Source of the DNA: Pseudomonadaceae bacterium
GTDB taxonomy: Bacteria; Pseudomonadota; Gammaproteobacteria; Pseudomonadales; Halomonadaceae
DNA: 35,380 bases
NCBI GenBank assembly: GCA_012727935.1
Contig: JAAYGA010000331.1
Span: 1-35,380 of the forward strand
Direction: 5' to 3'
The first letter of the stretch is position 1, and each line of letters begins with the position of its first letter. Position numbers and translations under genes: made by a program. The notes beneath the pieces are model-generated. The model was given only the letters and a program-made list of their open reading frames with translations. It searched no databases and had not been told where the DNA came from. Below are positions 17,193 to 25,948 of this stretch, one piece after another.

Positions 17193-17246
17193 TTTAACCT
17201 TTCTATTAGTTTTCTGCTGCTAATTATTAGCATTAATATCAACAAC

Positions 17247-19970
17247 CTAGCGATTCCAACCGGAATCATACAAAGGATAGCCCGGCTCTTTGGCTTGCTT
17301 GTCTAACTCATCACACAGGCGGGCTTCTAACCGCTTGCATAACTCTGAATCAGACAAGGGGCTGCCGTCTTGTAGCGTAACAAAAAAAACGTCTTCCACC
17401 CGTTCGCCAAGGGTGGCTATTTTGGCATTTTGTAGCCATAAATCGAATTCAACAAAAATACGCCCAATTCTAGCCAATAACCCCGGCCTGTCTGGGGTAA
17501 TCACTTCAATTAATGTGCGTAAATTATTAGGATCATTACTAATGTATACCTGCGTTGGCAGGGTAAAATGCTTTAACTGCCGTGGCGTGTGGCGCTTAAC
17601 TAGCTGAAGAAAATCTTCTGGGTTGTTTAACGAACTAATTAGCTCGCGCTCTATTTCAGCTAACCGCTGTGAACTGCGAGGAATTTTGCCATTTTGTTCT
17701 AACACTATCAGCGTGTTTAACGTAAAACCTTTATCACTTGAAGCTATACGAGCATCGTGAATTGAAAGCCCTAGGCGGTCGAGCGTAGCCGCCGTTGCTG
17801 CAAAGCCATAGGCCACATCGCGTGAGTGAATAAAAACCTTGGTGCCGCCTTCCCGAATATTTTCAGTGGGGGCAAGCAAAAGCACTAAAGGCTCTTGGCT
17901 AGGCGCATGATTCAAAATACCCAAGGTATGCCAAACCACTTCTTCGGCTGTGTTTTGTAAAAAGTAATCGTTACCCAAGGTTGCCCACAAGTTTAAAATG
18001 CTTGCTCTAGCCACCCCTTGGCAACACAAGCCTTCTAAGGCTTCACGCTGGGTTTCTTCTATCCATTCCGTTGGGTCAATCGGGTTTTCTAAACCACGGC
18101 GCAAAGCACGTTTAGTTTCTGAATAAAGCTGGTTTAAAAGCGCCGCTCGCCAGCCATTCCATAATTTAGGGTTAGTGGCGTTAATGTCGGCAACCGTCAG
18201 TACATGCAAATAATCTAAGTGCTGTTGGTCACCCACTTTTTCTGCAAAGCGACGGATAACTTCAGGGTCGGTTAAATCTTGCTTTTGGGCAGTAATTGAC
18301 ATGACTAGGTGGTTTTTTACCAGCCAGCTCACTAAATTAGAATCACGCTTAGGCAGCCCCTGCCTTGCACAAAAATCATAAGCAGCAACTGCGCCTAATT
18401 CTGAATGATCGCCACCGTAACCTTTACCTAAATCATGAAACAACCCTGCCAGCCAAATAACTGCCAAGTTAGGCAGCTTGCGTATAATCACTGAAGCAAG
18501 GGGAAAGTTTTTTTCTTGGGCAGGGCTACGAAAACTTTGCAACAAACGCAACAACCTAAGCGTGTGGGCATCCACAGTGTAAATATGAAATAAATCATGC
18601 TGGGTTAACCCCACTGCATGACCAAACTCTGGTAAATAGCGCCCTAAAATGCCGTAACGGCTCATGCGTGTTAGTTGCAGTGGAACATCGCCTTTGGCGT
18701 TAATAAGCGCCATAAACAGCTGGTTAACCCGCTTATCTTGACGAAAAGCTTCATCAATTAAATGACGATGGTCTCGCAAGGCGCGAATGGTGGTTGCTCG
18801 CACCCCTTTAATTTCTGCGTGTTCAGCCATCAGTAAAAAGATTTCAATTAATGCAAAAGGATCACGCTCAAAAACATCATCGCCTAGGTGTTCAATTAAC
18901 CCATTACGAATTTGAAAACGCTGATTAATGGCCGTTATAACCTGTGGTTCATTGGCTTTTAAGAGGGCTTCTTCAAAGTGCTGTAACAACACATCATTTA
19001 GTTCTGTTAGCGTGGTAACCACACGGTAATAACGCTTCATAAACTGTTCAACAGCTAAACGCTTTTCGGTGTCTAAATAACCAAACAGCACGGCTAATTG
19101 GCGCTGGTAATCAAACAACAAACGGTCTTCACAACGCTCAGCGGCTAGGTGTAGCGCATAACGAACCTGCCATAAAAAACTTTGCCCCTGCTCTAACAGG
19201 CGCATTTCTGTGGCGGTTAAAAAGCCTTCAGCTAACAAGTCTTGTAAAGAAGACGCATTAAAATGGCGCTTAGCCACCCAGCCAATCATTTGAATATCGC
19301 GCAGCCCACCGGGAGAGCTTTTTATATTTGGCTCAAGGTTATGATCACTATTATTAAACTTGCGATGCCTTGCCACCTGCTCTTGCCATTTAGCATCAAA
19401 AAACGCTGCCGAAGGCCACATTTTATTGGTTGCAAGGCGTTGTTTCATGGCAGTTTGTAACGCAGGTGAACCCACTAGCAAGCGGTTTTCTAATAAGTTA
19501 GTGGCCACTGTAATGTCGGCTTTCGCTTCACGCTCACAATCGGCCAGTGAACGAAAACTATGCCCCACGTCCAGTTTTATATCCCACAAGAGGGCAAGAA
19601 ATTCACTTAAAGCTTGGTGGCAAGAACTGGTGCCTTCATTGGACGTAAGAATTAATAAATCAATGTCAGACTTGGGGTGTAACTCGCCTCGGCCATAACC
19701 GCCCACAGCTAACAGGGCAATTTCGTTATCTGGCCAAATAAATTGCTGCCAAATACAAACCAATAACTGATCCATTGCCCAAGCACGGCCATAAACCAAG
19801 TCACGAATATCGGCACCATCATAAAAAGCTTGGTCTAAACGCTGGTTTATTATGCCCAGTGCTTGTTTCAGCAGCGGCACTTGGGCAAGGCGGCCTTGTT
19901 GCAGCTGCTGTTCTAGGCGCTGAAAGTCATAGAGTGCTAGGTTGGGTTGAAACTGATAGTTAACGCTCAT
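17247..19970 (-). CDS. glnD: Bifunctional uridylyltransferase/uridylyl-removing enzyme GlnD
   Basis: GlnD senses glutamine and uridylylates or deuridylylates PII proteins (GlnB/GlnK). The 907 residues contain the nucleotidyltransferase motif GGYGRGELHPKSDIDLL (about 88-104), a HD phosphohydrolase domain LFHDLGKGYGGDHSELG (about 505-521), and two C-terminal ACT domains (about 710-790, and about 815-890 with EVITPDRPGLLARIG). All catalytic motifs are present. The start codon sits in the third copy of a 14-bp tandem repeat; the only good Shine-Dalgarno is 35 bases upstream, before the first copy. Initiation may therefore be reduced or depend on coupling to upstream minicistrons. Confidence 0.96.
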   Translation of the reverse strand: MSVNYQFQPNLALYDFQRLEQQLQQGRLAQVPLLKQALGIINQRLDQAFYDGADIRDLVYGRAWAMDQLLVCIWQQFIWPDNEIALLAVGGYGRGELHPKSDIDLLILTSNEGTSSCHQALSEFLALLWDIKLDVGHSFRSLADCEREAKADITVATNLLENRLLVGSPALQTAMKQRLATNKMWPSAAFFDAKWQEQVARHRKFNNSDHNLEPNIKSSPGGLRDIQMIGWVAKRHFNASSLQDLLAEGFLTATEMRLLEQGQSFLWQVRYALHLAAERCEDRLLFDYQRQLAVLFGYLDTEKRLAVEQFMKRYYRVVTTLTELNDVLLQHFEEALLKANEPQVITAINQRFQIRNGLIEHLGDDVFERDPFALIEIFLLMAEHAEIKGVRATTIRALRDHRHLIDEAFRQDKRVNQLFMALINAKGDVPLQLTRMSRYGILGRYLPEFGHAVGLTQHDLFHIYTVDAHTLRLLRLLQSFRSPAQEKNFPLASVIIRKLPNLAVIWLAGLFHDLGKGYGGDHSELGAVAAYDFCARQGLPKRDSNLVSWLVKNHLVMSITAQKQDLTDPEVIRRFAEKVGDQQHLDYLHVLTVADINATNPKLWNGWRAALLNQLYSETKRALRRGLENPIDPTEWIEETQREALEGLCCQGVARASILNLWATLGNDYFLQNTAEEVVWHTLGILNHAPSQEPLVLLLAPTENIREGGTKVFIHSRDVAYGFAATAATLDRLGLSIHDARIASSDKGFTLNTLIVLEQNGKIPRSSQRLAEIERELISSLNNPEDFLQLVKRHTPRQLKHFTLPTQVYISNDPNNLRTLIEVITPDRPGLLARIGRIFVEFDLWLQNAKIATLGERVEDVFFVTLQDGSPLSDSELCKRLEARLCDELDKQAKEPGYPLYDSGWNR

Positions 19971-19998
19971 AAGTTAACGTTCATAAGTTAACACTCAT
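19957..19998 (-). repeat. 14-bp tandem repeat x3 spanning the glnD start, with two minicistrons
   Basis: Read on the minus strand, three adjacent units are ATGAGTGTTAACTT (19998-19985), ATGAACGTTAACTT (19984-19971) and ATGAGCGTTAACTA (19970-19957). Each begins with ATG. The first two encode MSVNL and MNVNL, each stopping at a TGA that overlaps the next ATG (ATGA). The third is the glnD start (MSVNYQ). GAGG (20009-20006) lies seven bases before the first ATG. All three copies contain GTTAAC. Confidence 0.9.
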
Positions 19999-20022
19999 CG
20001 ACTAGCCTCGCAGCGGGTGAAA

Positions 20023-20799
20023 TTAAAAGGGTTCGTCACTACGGCGGGTTAACACTTCAACACCCGTTTCAGTGACTAGCAAGGTGTGTTCCCACTGGGC
20101 AGTTAAGCTTTTATCTTTAGTTACCACTGTCCAGCCGTCGTTCAGCTGCCTGCTGTGGCGCTTACCGGCGTTAATCATGGGTTCAATGGTGAAACACATG
20201 CCAGGCTCCAAAACTAGATCTGTGCGTGAGGTGTAACCATTGTAATGCAAAATTTGTGGGTCTTCGTGAAACACCTTACCGATGCCATGACCGCAATATT
20301 CTTGCACTATTGAAAAGCGTTCTTTGGTAGCCATTTCTTCAATAATTTGGCCAATTTCAGAAATACGCGCACCTGGTTTAACTAACTTAATGGCAGCATA
20401 AAGCGCCTCTTTAGTAAATTCAGTTAAACGCCTTGCCAAAATAGACGGCTCGCCAACATAGAACATTTGGCTGGTATCACCGTGGTAATCGTCTTTAATT
20501 ACCGTAATATCAATATTAATGATGTCGCCTTTTTTAAGTAGCTTGGCATCATCGGGAATACCGTGGCAAATAACGTGGTTAACCGAAGTACAAATGGATT
20601 TAGGAAAGCCGTGGTAGTTCAAGGGTGCTGGAATGGCTTGCTGTACTTGGGTGATGTATTGGTGACAGATTTTATCTAGCTCACCAGTTGTTACGCCAGG
20701 AACAACATAAGGCGCGATCATTTCCAAAACTTCAGCAGCCAAGCGGCCAGCAACCCGCATTTTTTCTATTTCTTCAGGTGTTTTAATTGGAACATTCAT
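20023..20799 (-). CDS. map: Methionine aminopeptidase, type Ia
   Basis: It removes the initiator methionine from nascent proteins. The 258 residues have the five metal ligands in their usual context: the two Asp in NIDITVIKDDYHGD, His in YCGHGIGKVFHEDP, Glu in EPGMCFTIEPM and Glu in AQWEHTLLV. CTSVNHVICHGIP near 70-82 is also diagnostic. It is divergent from rpsB and followed 24 bp later by the glnD minicistrons, the conserved gammaproteobacterial order. Confidence 0.97.
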   Translation of the reverse strand: MNVPIKTPEEIEKMRVAGRLAAEVLEMIAPYVVPGVTTGELDKICHQYITQVQQAIPAPLNYHGFPKSICTSVNHVICHGIPDDAKLLKKGDIINIDITVIKDDYHGDTSQMFYVGEPSILARRLTEFTKEALYAAIKLVKPGARISEIGQIIEEMATKERFSIVQEYCGHGIGKVFHEDPQILHYNGYTSRTDLVLEPGMCFTIEPMINAGKRHSRQLNDGWTVVTKDKSLTAQWEHTLLVTETGVEVLTRRSDEPF

Positions 20800-20862
20800 T
20801 CAAAAACTCGCTTAAAAAGGTTAGCCGAAAATAAATTCGAGCTTTATGTTAGCGCCAGACTA

Positions 20863-20880
20863 TGCTATAAAGTGCGCGCT
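20863..20880 (+). promoter_or_regulatory. Extended -10 promoter of rpsB with GC-rich discriminator
   Basis: TGC-TATAAA (20863-20871) is an extended -10, followed at once by GTGCGCGCT, a GC-rich discriminator typical of stringently controlled ribosomal promoters. The -35 is poor (TTTATG at 20843-20848 with a 17-bp spacer). Transcription would start near 20877-20880, just before the first leader stem. Confidence 0.6.
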
Positions 20881-21148
20881 CAAAATTAACTGTAAAAGGA
20901 TACGACAAGGGTCGTCGGTTGGCAAACAAGCCGCCACACGAAACCCAGTTGCTAGCCGTTAATTTTGAACAAAACAACCGCACTTATTTAAGTGCAATTT
21001 AACGTCACACATACACCGACACATTCATCTGGGTGCCTTTAGCCATTTATTTAGCGCATTAAAGTTAAAGCTAAATAGGTTATTTAAAACTAAGGTTGAT
21101 GCTTGGGGTGTATGGAGGCCTAACCCGCAGTACTGGAGTATTAAACTA
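20880..21148 (+). ncRNA. Structured rpsB 5' leader (position of t44 RNA / S2 autoregulatory leader)
   Basis: The map-rpsB gap (349 bp) holds no ORF but has strong RNA-like structure. TCAAAATTAAC (20880-20890) pairs perfectly with GTTAATTTTGA (20958-20968). It encloses hairpins ACGAC-AAGG-GTCGT (20902-20915) and GG..GGC / GCC.CC (about 20917-20934). Then come GCACTT-ATTT-AAGTGC (20980-20995) and TATTTAGC / GCTAAATA (21048-21055, 21070-21077). In E. coli the same position carries t44/tff RNA, and the rpsB leader mediates repression by S2. The assignment is by location and structure; I did not match a covariance model. Confidence 0.6.
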
Positions 21149-21877
21149 ATGGCACAAGTATCTATGCGTGACCTGCTACAAGCTGGCGCTCACTTTGGTC
21201 ACCAAACGCGCTACTGGAACCCAAAAATGGGCAAGTACATTTTTGGTGCGCGTAACAAAATCCACATCATTAACCTAGAAAAAACCGTTCCTGCACTAAA
21301 CGAAGCCATTACTTTCGTTGAAAAGCTTGCAGGCGGCAAGAACAAGATCCTTTTTGTTGGTACTAAGCGCGCAGCAAGCAAAGTTATTCGCGAAGAAGCC
21401 GACAAGGTTAACATGCCTTACGTTAATCACCGCTGGTTAGGTGGTATGCTAACTAACTACAAAACCATTCGTCAGTCCATTCGTCGCCTACGTGAACTTG
21501 AAACTCAGTCACAAGATGGCACGTTTGACAAGCTAACCAAAAAAGAAGTGTTAATGAATACCCGTGAAATGGAAAAGCTTGAGCGTTCCATTGGCGGTAT
21601 CAAAAACATGGGTGGCTTACCTGATGCATTGTTTGTTGTTGACGTAGACCACGAACGCCTAGCCATTAACGAAGCTAACAAACTAGGTATTCCTGTTATT
21701 GGCGTAGTTGACACCAACTCTAACCCAGACGGTGTAGACTTCGTTATTCCTGGTAACGATGATGCCATTCGTGCAGTACAGCTTTACGTTCGCGCTATTG
21801 CAACAGCTTGCAGCAAAGCACGTGAAGAAGAAATTGGCGAAGAGCTAATTGAAGTTGCAGAAAACTCCGCCGAGTAA
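21149..21877 (+). CDS. rpsB: 30S ribosomal protein S2
   Basis: The 242-residue S2 begins [27 protein letters not shown], the conserved start, and contains [14 protein letters not shown] and [14 protein letters not shown] lies 11 bases before the ATG. Leucine is encoded by CTA in 9 of 19 cases and by CTG only once, which is striking for a highly expressed gene. A strong hairpin separates it from tsf. Confidence 0.98.
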   Translation: MAQVSMRDLLQAGAHFGHQTRYWNPKMGKYIFGARNKIHIINLEKTVPALNEAITFVEKLAGGKNKILFVGTKRAASKVIREEADKVNMPYVNHRWLGGMLTNYKTIRQSIRRLRELETQSQDGTFDKLTKKEVLMNTREMEKLERSIGGIKNMGGLPDALFVVDVDHERLAINEANKLGIPVIGVVDTNSNPDGVDFVIPGNDDAIRAVQLYVRAIATACSKAREEEIGEELIEVAENSAE

Positions 21878-21890
21878 TTAACTCCGGCTT

Positions 21891-21925
21891 AGCCTGCCTA
21901 GTAAACCTTAGGCAGGCTTTCTCTA
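21891..21925 (+). terminator. Terminator/attenuator between rpsB and tsf
   Basis: AGCCTGCCTA (21891-21900) pairs perfectly with TAGGCAGGCT (21909-21918), followed by TTTCTCT. A partial terminator here would make tsf expression lower than or separate from rpsB; an attenuator at this position is known in E. coli. Confidence 0.75.
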
Positions 21926-22017
21926 TTCTTGGTTATTGCTTTAAGTTTGGCTGCTAATTCAACTGGCACTAAGCAGCAGTAACCTTCTAAACATCTTCTA
22001 GTTAAGGGGATTTATTC

Positions 22018-22878
22018 ATGGCAAAAATTACTGCCGCGCAAGTAAAAGAACTTCGTGACCGCACCGGTTTGGCAATGATGGAGTGCAAAAAAGCACTTGA
22101 AGAAAGCAACGGTGATATCGAACAAGCCATTGATGACCTACGTAAAAACTCAGGTCTAAAAGCTGCTAAGAAAGCAGGCCGTATTGCTGCTGAAGGCGCT
22201 ATTGCTACCCGCGTTGCTGCCGATGGTAGCTATGGCGTTATGGTAGAAATTAACTCTGAAACCGACTTTGTTGCGCGTGACGACAACTTCCTAGGTTTTG
22301 TAGACAAGGTTGCCGACAAGCTATTAGCAACCCGTGAAACAGACGTTGCTAAGTTAACGGCTGGCGAACTTGAAGAAGCACGTGGCGCACTAGTTCAAAA
22401 AATTGGCGAGAACATCACTGTACGCCGCGCCTCACTTGTTGAAGGTGCTGTGGTTGGTGAATACGTTCACGGTGGCCGCATTGGTGTGCTAAGCGTTCTT
22501 ACTGCTGGCAATGCTGAAGTGGCTAAAGACGTTGCTATGCACGTAGCTGCGGTTAACCCTCGTGTATGCAACCCTTCAGACATGCCTGAAGAAGAGCTGA
22601 ACAAAGAAAAAGACATTATTCTTGCTCAGCCAGACATGGCCAGTAAGCCTGCTGAGATTGCTGAAAAAATGATCGGTGGCCGTCTGAAGAAGTTCTTAGC
22701 TGAAAACAGCCTAACTGAACAGCCTTTTATTAAGAACCCAGATTTGTCTGTGGGTGCTTATGTTAAAGCGGCTGGCGGCGAAGTTGTTAGCTACCAGCGT
22801 TTTGAAGTAGGCGAAGGAATCGAAAAGAAAGAAGAAGATTTTGCTGCAGAAGTAGCAGCGCAGGTTGCAGGTCGTTAA
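22018..22878 (+). CDS. tsf: Translation elongation factor Ts
   Basis: EF-Ts exchanges GDP for GTP on EF-Tu. The 286 residues start with a UBA-like domain ([24 protein letters not shown]) and hold the EF-Tu-contacting TDFVAR motif ([13 protein letters not shown], about 77-89). The core repeats and the C-terminal helix follow. AGGGG precedes the ATG. CTA is again the most used Leu codon. Confidence 0.98.
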   Translation: MAKITAAQVKELRDRTGLAMMECKKALEESNGDIEQAIDDLRKNSGLKAAKKAGRIAAEGAIATRVAADGSYGVMVEINSETDFVARDDNFLGFVDKVADKLLATRETDVAKLTAGELEEARGALVQKIGENITVRRASLVEGAVVGEYVHGGRIGVLSVLTAGNAEVAKDVAMHVAAVNPRVCNPSDMPEEELNKEKDIILAQPDMASKPAEIAEKMIGGRLKKFLAENSLTEQPFIKNPDLSVGAYVKAAGGEVVSYQRFEVGEGIEKKEEDFAAEVAAQVAGR

Positions 22879-22927
22879 GATAGACCCCAACCCCTTCTGG
22901 GCTACGCAACTGGCTTAGAAGCTCCTC

Positions 22928-22959
22928 AAAAACGTGCTGGGTTTTCCCTGCACGTTTTT
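22928..22959 (+). terminator. Terminator-like hairpin between tsf and pyrH
   Basis: AAAAACGTGC (22928-22937) pairs with GCACGTTTTT (22950-22959), a 10-bp stem whose 3' arm ends in T5. It lies 49 bp after tsf and 45 bp before the pyrH start. Confidence 0.75.
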
Positions 22960-23004
22960 GTGCAATTAAAGAACCCTATATTCTGCCTATTTGGAGACTT
23001 GCCC

Positions 23005-23739
23005 ATGACCACACCCTCGGATCGAAACGCAAAATACAAGCGCATTCTTCTTAAGCTAAGCGGCGAAGCCCTTATGGGAGATCAAGAGTTTGGTATTGAT
23101 CCAAAAGTTTTGGATCGTATGGCCCTGGAAATTGGGCAACTAGTTGGCATAGGCGTTCAAGTAGGCATAGTCATTGGTGGCGGCAACCTATTTCGTGGTG
23201 CCTCACTCAGCGCCTCGGGCATGGAAAGAGTCACCGGCGACCACATGGGCATGTTGGCAACGGTTATGAATGCGTTGGCTATGCGTGATGCACTAGAGCG
23301 CACCAATATTCGTACCCGTGTTATGTCAGCCATTCCTATGAGCGGCGTAGTAGAACACTATGATCGCCGCACCGCCATTCGCTACCTTACTTCAGGCGAC
23401 GTGGTTATTTTTTCAGCCGGTACAGGTAACCCCTTCTTCACCACCGATTCTGCTGCCTGTTTACGTGGCATAGAAATTGATGCAGACGTGGTTATTAAAG
23501 CCACTAAAGTGGATGGCGTTTACAATAAAGACCCTGTTAAATACCCAGATGCAGTAAAGTATGAGCGTTTAACTTACGATGAAGCACTTGATCAAAAACT
23601 TGAAGTCATGGATTTAACGGCCATTTGCCTAGTGCGTGACCAATCCATGCCGGTTCGTGTATTCAATATGAACAAATCAGGTGCGCTACTTAATCTTGCT
23701 GTTGGCATACATGAAGGTACGCTAATTTATAAAGATTAA
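23005..23739 (+). CDS. pyrH: UMP kinase
   Basis: It phosphorylates UMP to UDP in pyrimidine synthesis. The 244 residues belong to the amino-acid kinase fold: [54 protein letters not shown] and a [13 protein letters not shown] region. The ORF track begins at a GTG at 22960 that lies at the end of the terminator stem. The ATG at 23005 with GGAG nine bases ahead is the better start. Confidence 0.97.
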   Translation: MTTPSDRNAKYKRILLKLSGEALMGDQEFGIDPKVLDRMALEIGQLVGIGVQVGIVIGGGNLFRGASLSASGMERVTGDHMGMLATVMNALAMRDALERTNIRTRVMSAIPMSGVVEHYDRRTAIRYLTSGDVVIFSAGTGNPFFTTDSAACLRGIEIDADVVIKATKVDGVYNKDPVKYPDAVKYERLTYDEALDQKLEVMDLTAICLVRDQSMPVRVFNMNKSGALLNLAVGIHEGTLIYKD

Positions 23740-23796
23740 TTAATTAAAGCTAAACTCTGTTTCTAGCTTGGCTATTCTTAATAAGAGGCAACTATT

Positions 23797-24354
23797 GTGA
23801 TTAACGAAATTAATAAAGACGCGCAAGAGCGCATGGATAAAAGCTTAGAGTCACTTCGTAGTGCGTTTAATAAAATTCGTACCGGACGCGCCCACCCCAG
23901 CATTCTTGATTCAGTTAGAGTGGATTACTACGGTAACGAAGTACCGTTAAGTCAGGTTGCCAATATTAATATTGAAGACAACCGCACACTAATTGTTGTG
24001 CCTTGGGAAAAACCCATGGTGCCAGTGGTTGAAAAAGCCATTATGAAATCTGACCTAGGTCTTAACCCCAATACTGCTGGTGGCAATATTCGTGTGCCTA
24101 TGCCTGCTTTAACCGAAGAAACACGTAAAGGTTATACCAAGCAAGCACGCACCGAAGCAGAAAATGGTCGGGTTGCTATACGCAACATTCGTCGTGATGC
24201 CAACAACCAGCTAAAAGCCTTGTTGAAAGACAAAGACATCAGCGAAGACGAAGAACGCCGCGCACAAGACGATATTCAAAAAGTAACGGATAAGTTCATT
24301 GTTGAAATTGACAAGGCACTAGCATCCAAAGAAGAAGACTTGATGCAAATCTAA
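23797..24354 (+). CDS. frr: Ribosome recycling factor
   Basis: RRF splits post-termination ribosomes together with EF-G. The 185 residues match the family length exactly, with the three-helix-bundle segments LRTGRA-like [33 protein letters not shown] and [18 protein letters not shown]. It starts with GTG, with GAGG nine bases upstream. It is 57 bp after pyrH and 19 bp before uppS. Confidence 0.97.
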   Translation: MINEINKDAQERMDKSLESLRSAFNKIRTGRAHPSILDSVRVDYYGNEVPLSQVANINIEDNRTLIVVPWEKPMVPVVEKAIMKSDLGLNPNTAGGNIRVPMPALTEETRKGYTKQARTEAENGRVAIRNIRRDANNQLKALLKDKDISEDEERRAQDDIQKVTDKFIVEIDKALASKEEDLMQI

Positions 24355-24373
24355 TTTAGAACAGGCTTGGCTA

Positions 24374-25120
24374 ATGTCTTCGACTAACACCCTACCGCAA
24401 CTAGAGCGCCTGCCTAAGCACGTTGCCATTATTATGGATGGCAACAACCGCTGGGCAAAACACCGTAAGCTTCCTAGCCTTGCTGGGCATAAAGCCGGTG
24501 TCGATTCAGTGAGAGCCATTTTAGAAGTGGCTTTGCAGCAGGGTATCGAAGTTATTACTCTGTTTGCTTTTTCAAGTGAAAACTGGGCTCGGCCTGCGGA
24601 AGAAGTTAGTGGTTTAATGGAATTGTTTAAATGGGCTTTGCGCCGTGAAACCAAACGCCTACACAAATACCAAGTGCGCTTAAAGGTAGTAGGGAACCGT
24701 TCTGGTTTTTCAACTGAACTGCAACAGCTAATGCTTAAAGCAGAAGAGTTAACGGCCAATAATACCAAAACAACCTTAGTGATTGCCGCCAACTATGGTG
24801 GCAGGCAAGACATAACCCAAGCCGCGCGTCAACTTGCTTTAAAAGCAGTCAACGGTGAGCTGAATGCTTGCGATATTACAGAAGCAGACATTCAGCAACA
24901 CCTAGCCTTACAACACCTGCCAGACCCAGACCTTTGCATTCGCACTAGTGGCGAGCAACGCCTTAGTAACTTTCTGCTTTGGCAGCTTGCCTATGCCGAA
25001 TTGGTATTTGTTGATGCCTATTGGCCTGATTTTCGTCAACAGGCATTTTATGACACTCTAAAAATCTTTATTAGCCGCCAGCGACGTTTTGGTGGGCGTG
25101 AAGAAACAACTCACAGTTAA
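24374..25120 (+). CDS. uppS: Undecaprenyl diphosphate synthase
   Basis: This cis-prenyltransferase makes the C55 carrier lipid for peptidoglycan and O-antigen. The 248 residues show HVAIIMDGNNRWAK with the catalytic Asp (about residue 22), AFSSENWARP, and the C-terminal RTSGEQRLSNFLLWQ and YAELVF motifs. It is in the conserved frr-uppS-cdsA-dxr order. Confidence 0.97.
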   Translation: MSSTNTLPQLERLPKHVAIIMDGNNRWAKHRKLPSLAGHKAGVDSVRAILEVALQQGIEVITLFAFSSENWARPAEEVSGLMELFKWALRRETKRLHKYQVRLKVVGNRSGFSTELQQLMLKAEELTANNTKTTLVIAANYGGRQDITQAARQLALKAVNGELNACDITEADIQQHLALQHLPDPDLCIRTSGEQRLSNFLLWQLAYAELVFVDAYWPDFRQQAFYDTLKIFISRQRRFGGREETTHS

Positions 25121-25141
25121 ACCCAACGGATAATCCTTGCC

Positions 25142-25948
25142 ATGTTAAAACAGAGACTGCTAACAGCGATTTTTTTAGCGCCGCTTGCTCTTTGGGGCTT
25201 ATTTGGCCTGAATGGTAGTGCCTTTGCCATTTTCACTGGGGTTGTTATTGCCATAGGTGCTTGGGAATGGGCAAGGCTTTCTGGCTTTCAACGGCTAGGG
25301 CAAATCCTTTTCCCCATTTTTATACTGCTGATACTTTATGGCGCTTATAAACAACCCCAACAGCTTAACCAAGCCTTGTGGCTGGGTTTAATTGGGTGGT
25401 TTATCGCCCTCTTTTTTGTTGTAACCTACCCCCGCACAGCCAGCCTTTGGCGCTGCCCTTCACGGCGCTTAATTATGGGCGTTTTTATTTTAGTACCCGC
25501 TTGGGCAGGGTTTGTGCTGTTGCGTGAACAGGGCGTATTCTGGTTGCTTTATGTGTTACTGATTGCTTGGGTTGCCGATGTTTTTGCCTATTTTTCTGGC
25601 CGTGCTTGGGGTAAGCGCAAGCTAGCACCAGCGGTTAGCCCGGGTAAATCTTGGGAAGGTGTGGCCGGTGGTTTGGTGGGTACTAGCCTACTTAGCGTCC
25701 TTGCCAGCCTCTACCAAGGCTTTTCTTTTAGCCAGTTTGGATTGTTATTAGGCATCACCTTCATTATTACTGGCGTTTCAGTTTTGGGCGATTTAACCGA
25801 AAGTTTAGTTAAACGCGAAGCAGGCATGAAAGATTCCAGCCAACTATTACCAGGGCATGGGGGCGTTATGGACAGAATTGACAGCCTAACCTCGGCAGTG
25901 CCTTTGTTTGCTTTGTTAATGCTTAATTTTGCTGGTGATCTGCTGTGA
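25142..25948 (+). CDS. cdsA: Phosphatidate cytidylyltransferase
   Basis: It makes CDP-diacylglycerol, the precursor of all phospholipids. The 268-residue protein is built of about seven or eight hydrophobic membrane segments. It carries the CDS signature near the C-terminus ([20 protein letters not shown] then [14 protein letters not shown]). [10 protein letters not shown] lies at about 177. It overlaps dxr by four bases (GTGA). Confidence 0.96.
   Translation: MLKQRLLTAIFLAPLALWGLFGLNGSAFAIFTGVVIAIGAWEWARLSGFQRLGQILFPIFILLILYGAYKQPQQLNQALWLGLIGWFIALFFVVTYPRTASLWRCPSRRLIMGVFILVPAWAGFVLLREQGVFWLLYVLLIAWVADVFAYFSGRAWGKRKLAPAVSPGKSWEGVAGGLVGTSLLSVLASLYQGFSFSQFGLLLGITFIITGVSVLGDLTESLVKREAGMKDSSQLLPGHGGVMDRIDSLTSAVPLFALLMLNFAGDLL

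Noticed and set aside
22960-23004. N-terminal extension of pyrH in the ORF track
   Set aside because: The GTG lies at the end of a terminator stem. The ATG at 23005 has a good Shine-Dalgarno and normal length.
24319-24792. 157-residue minus-strand ORF across frr/uppS
   Set aside because: It is antisense to two unmistakable genes and has no Shine-Dalgarno or domain.
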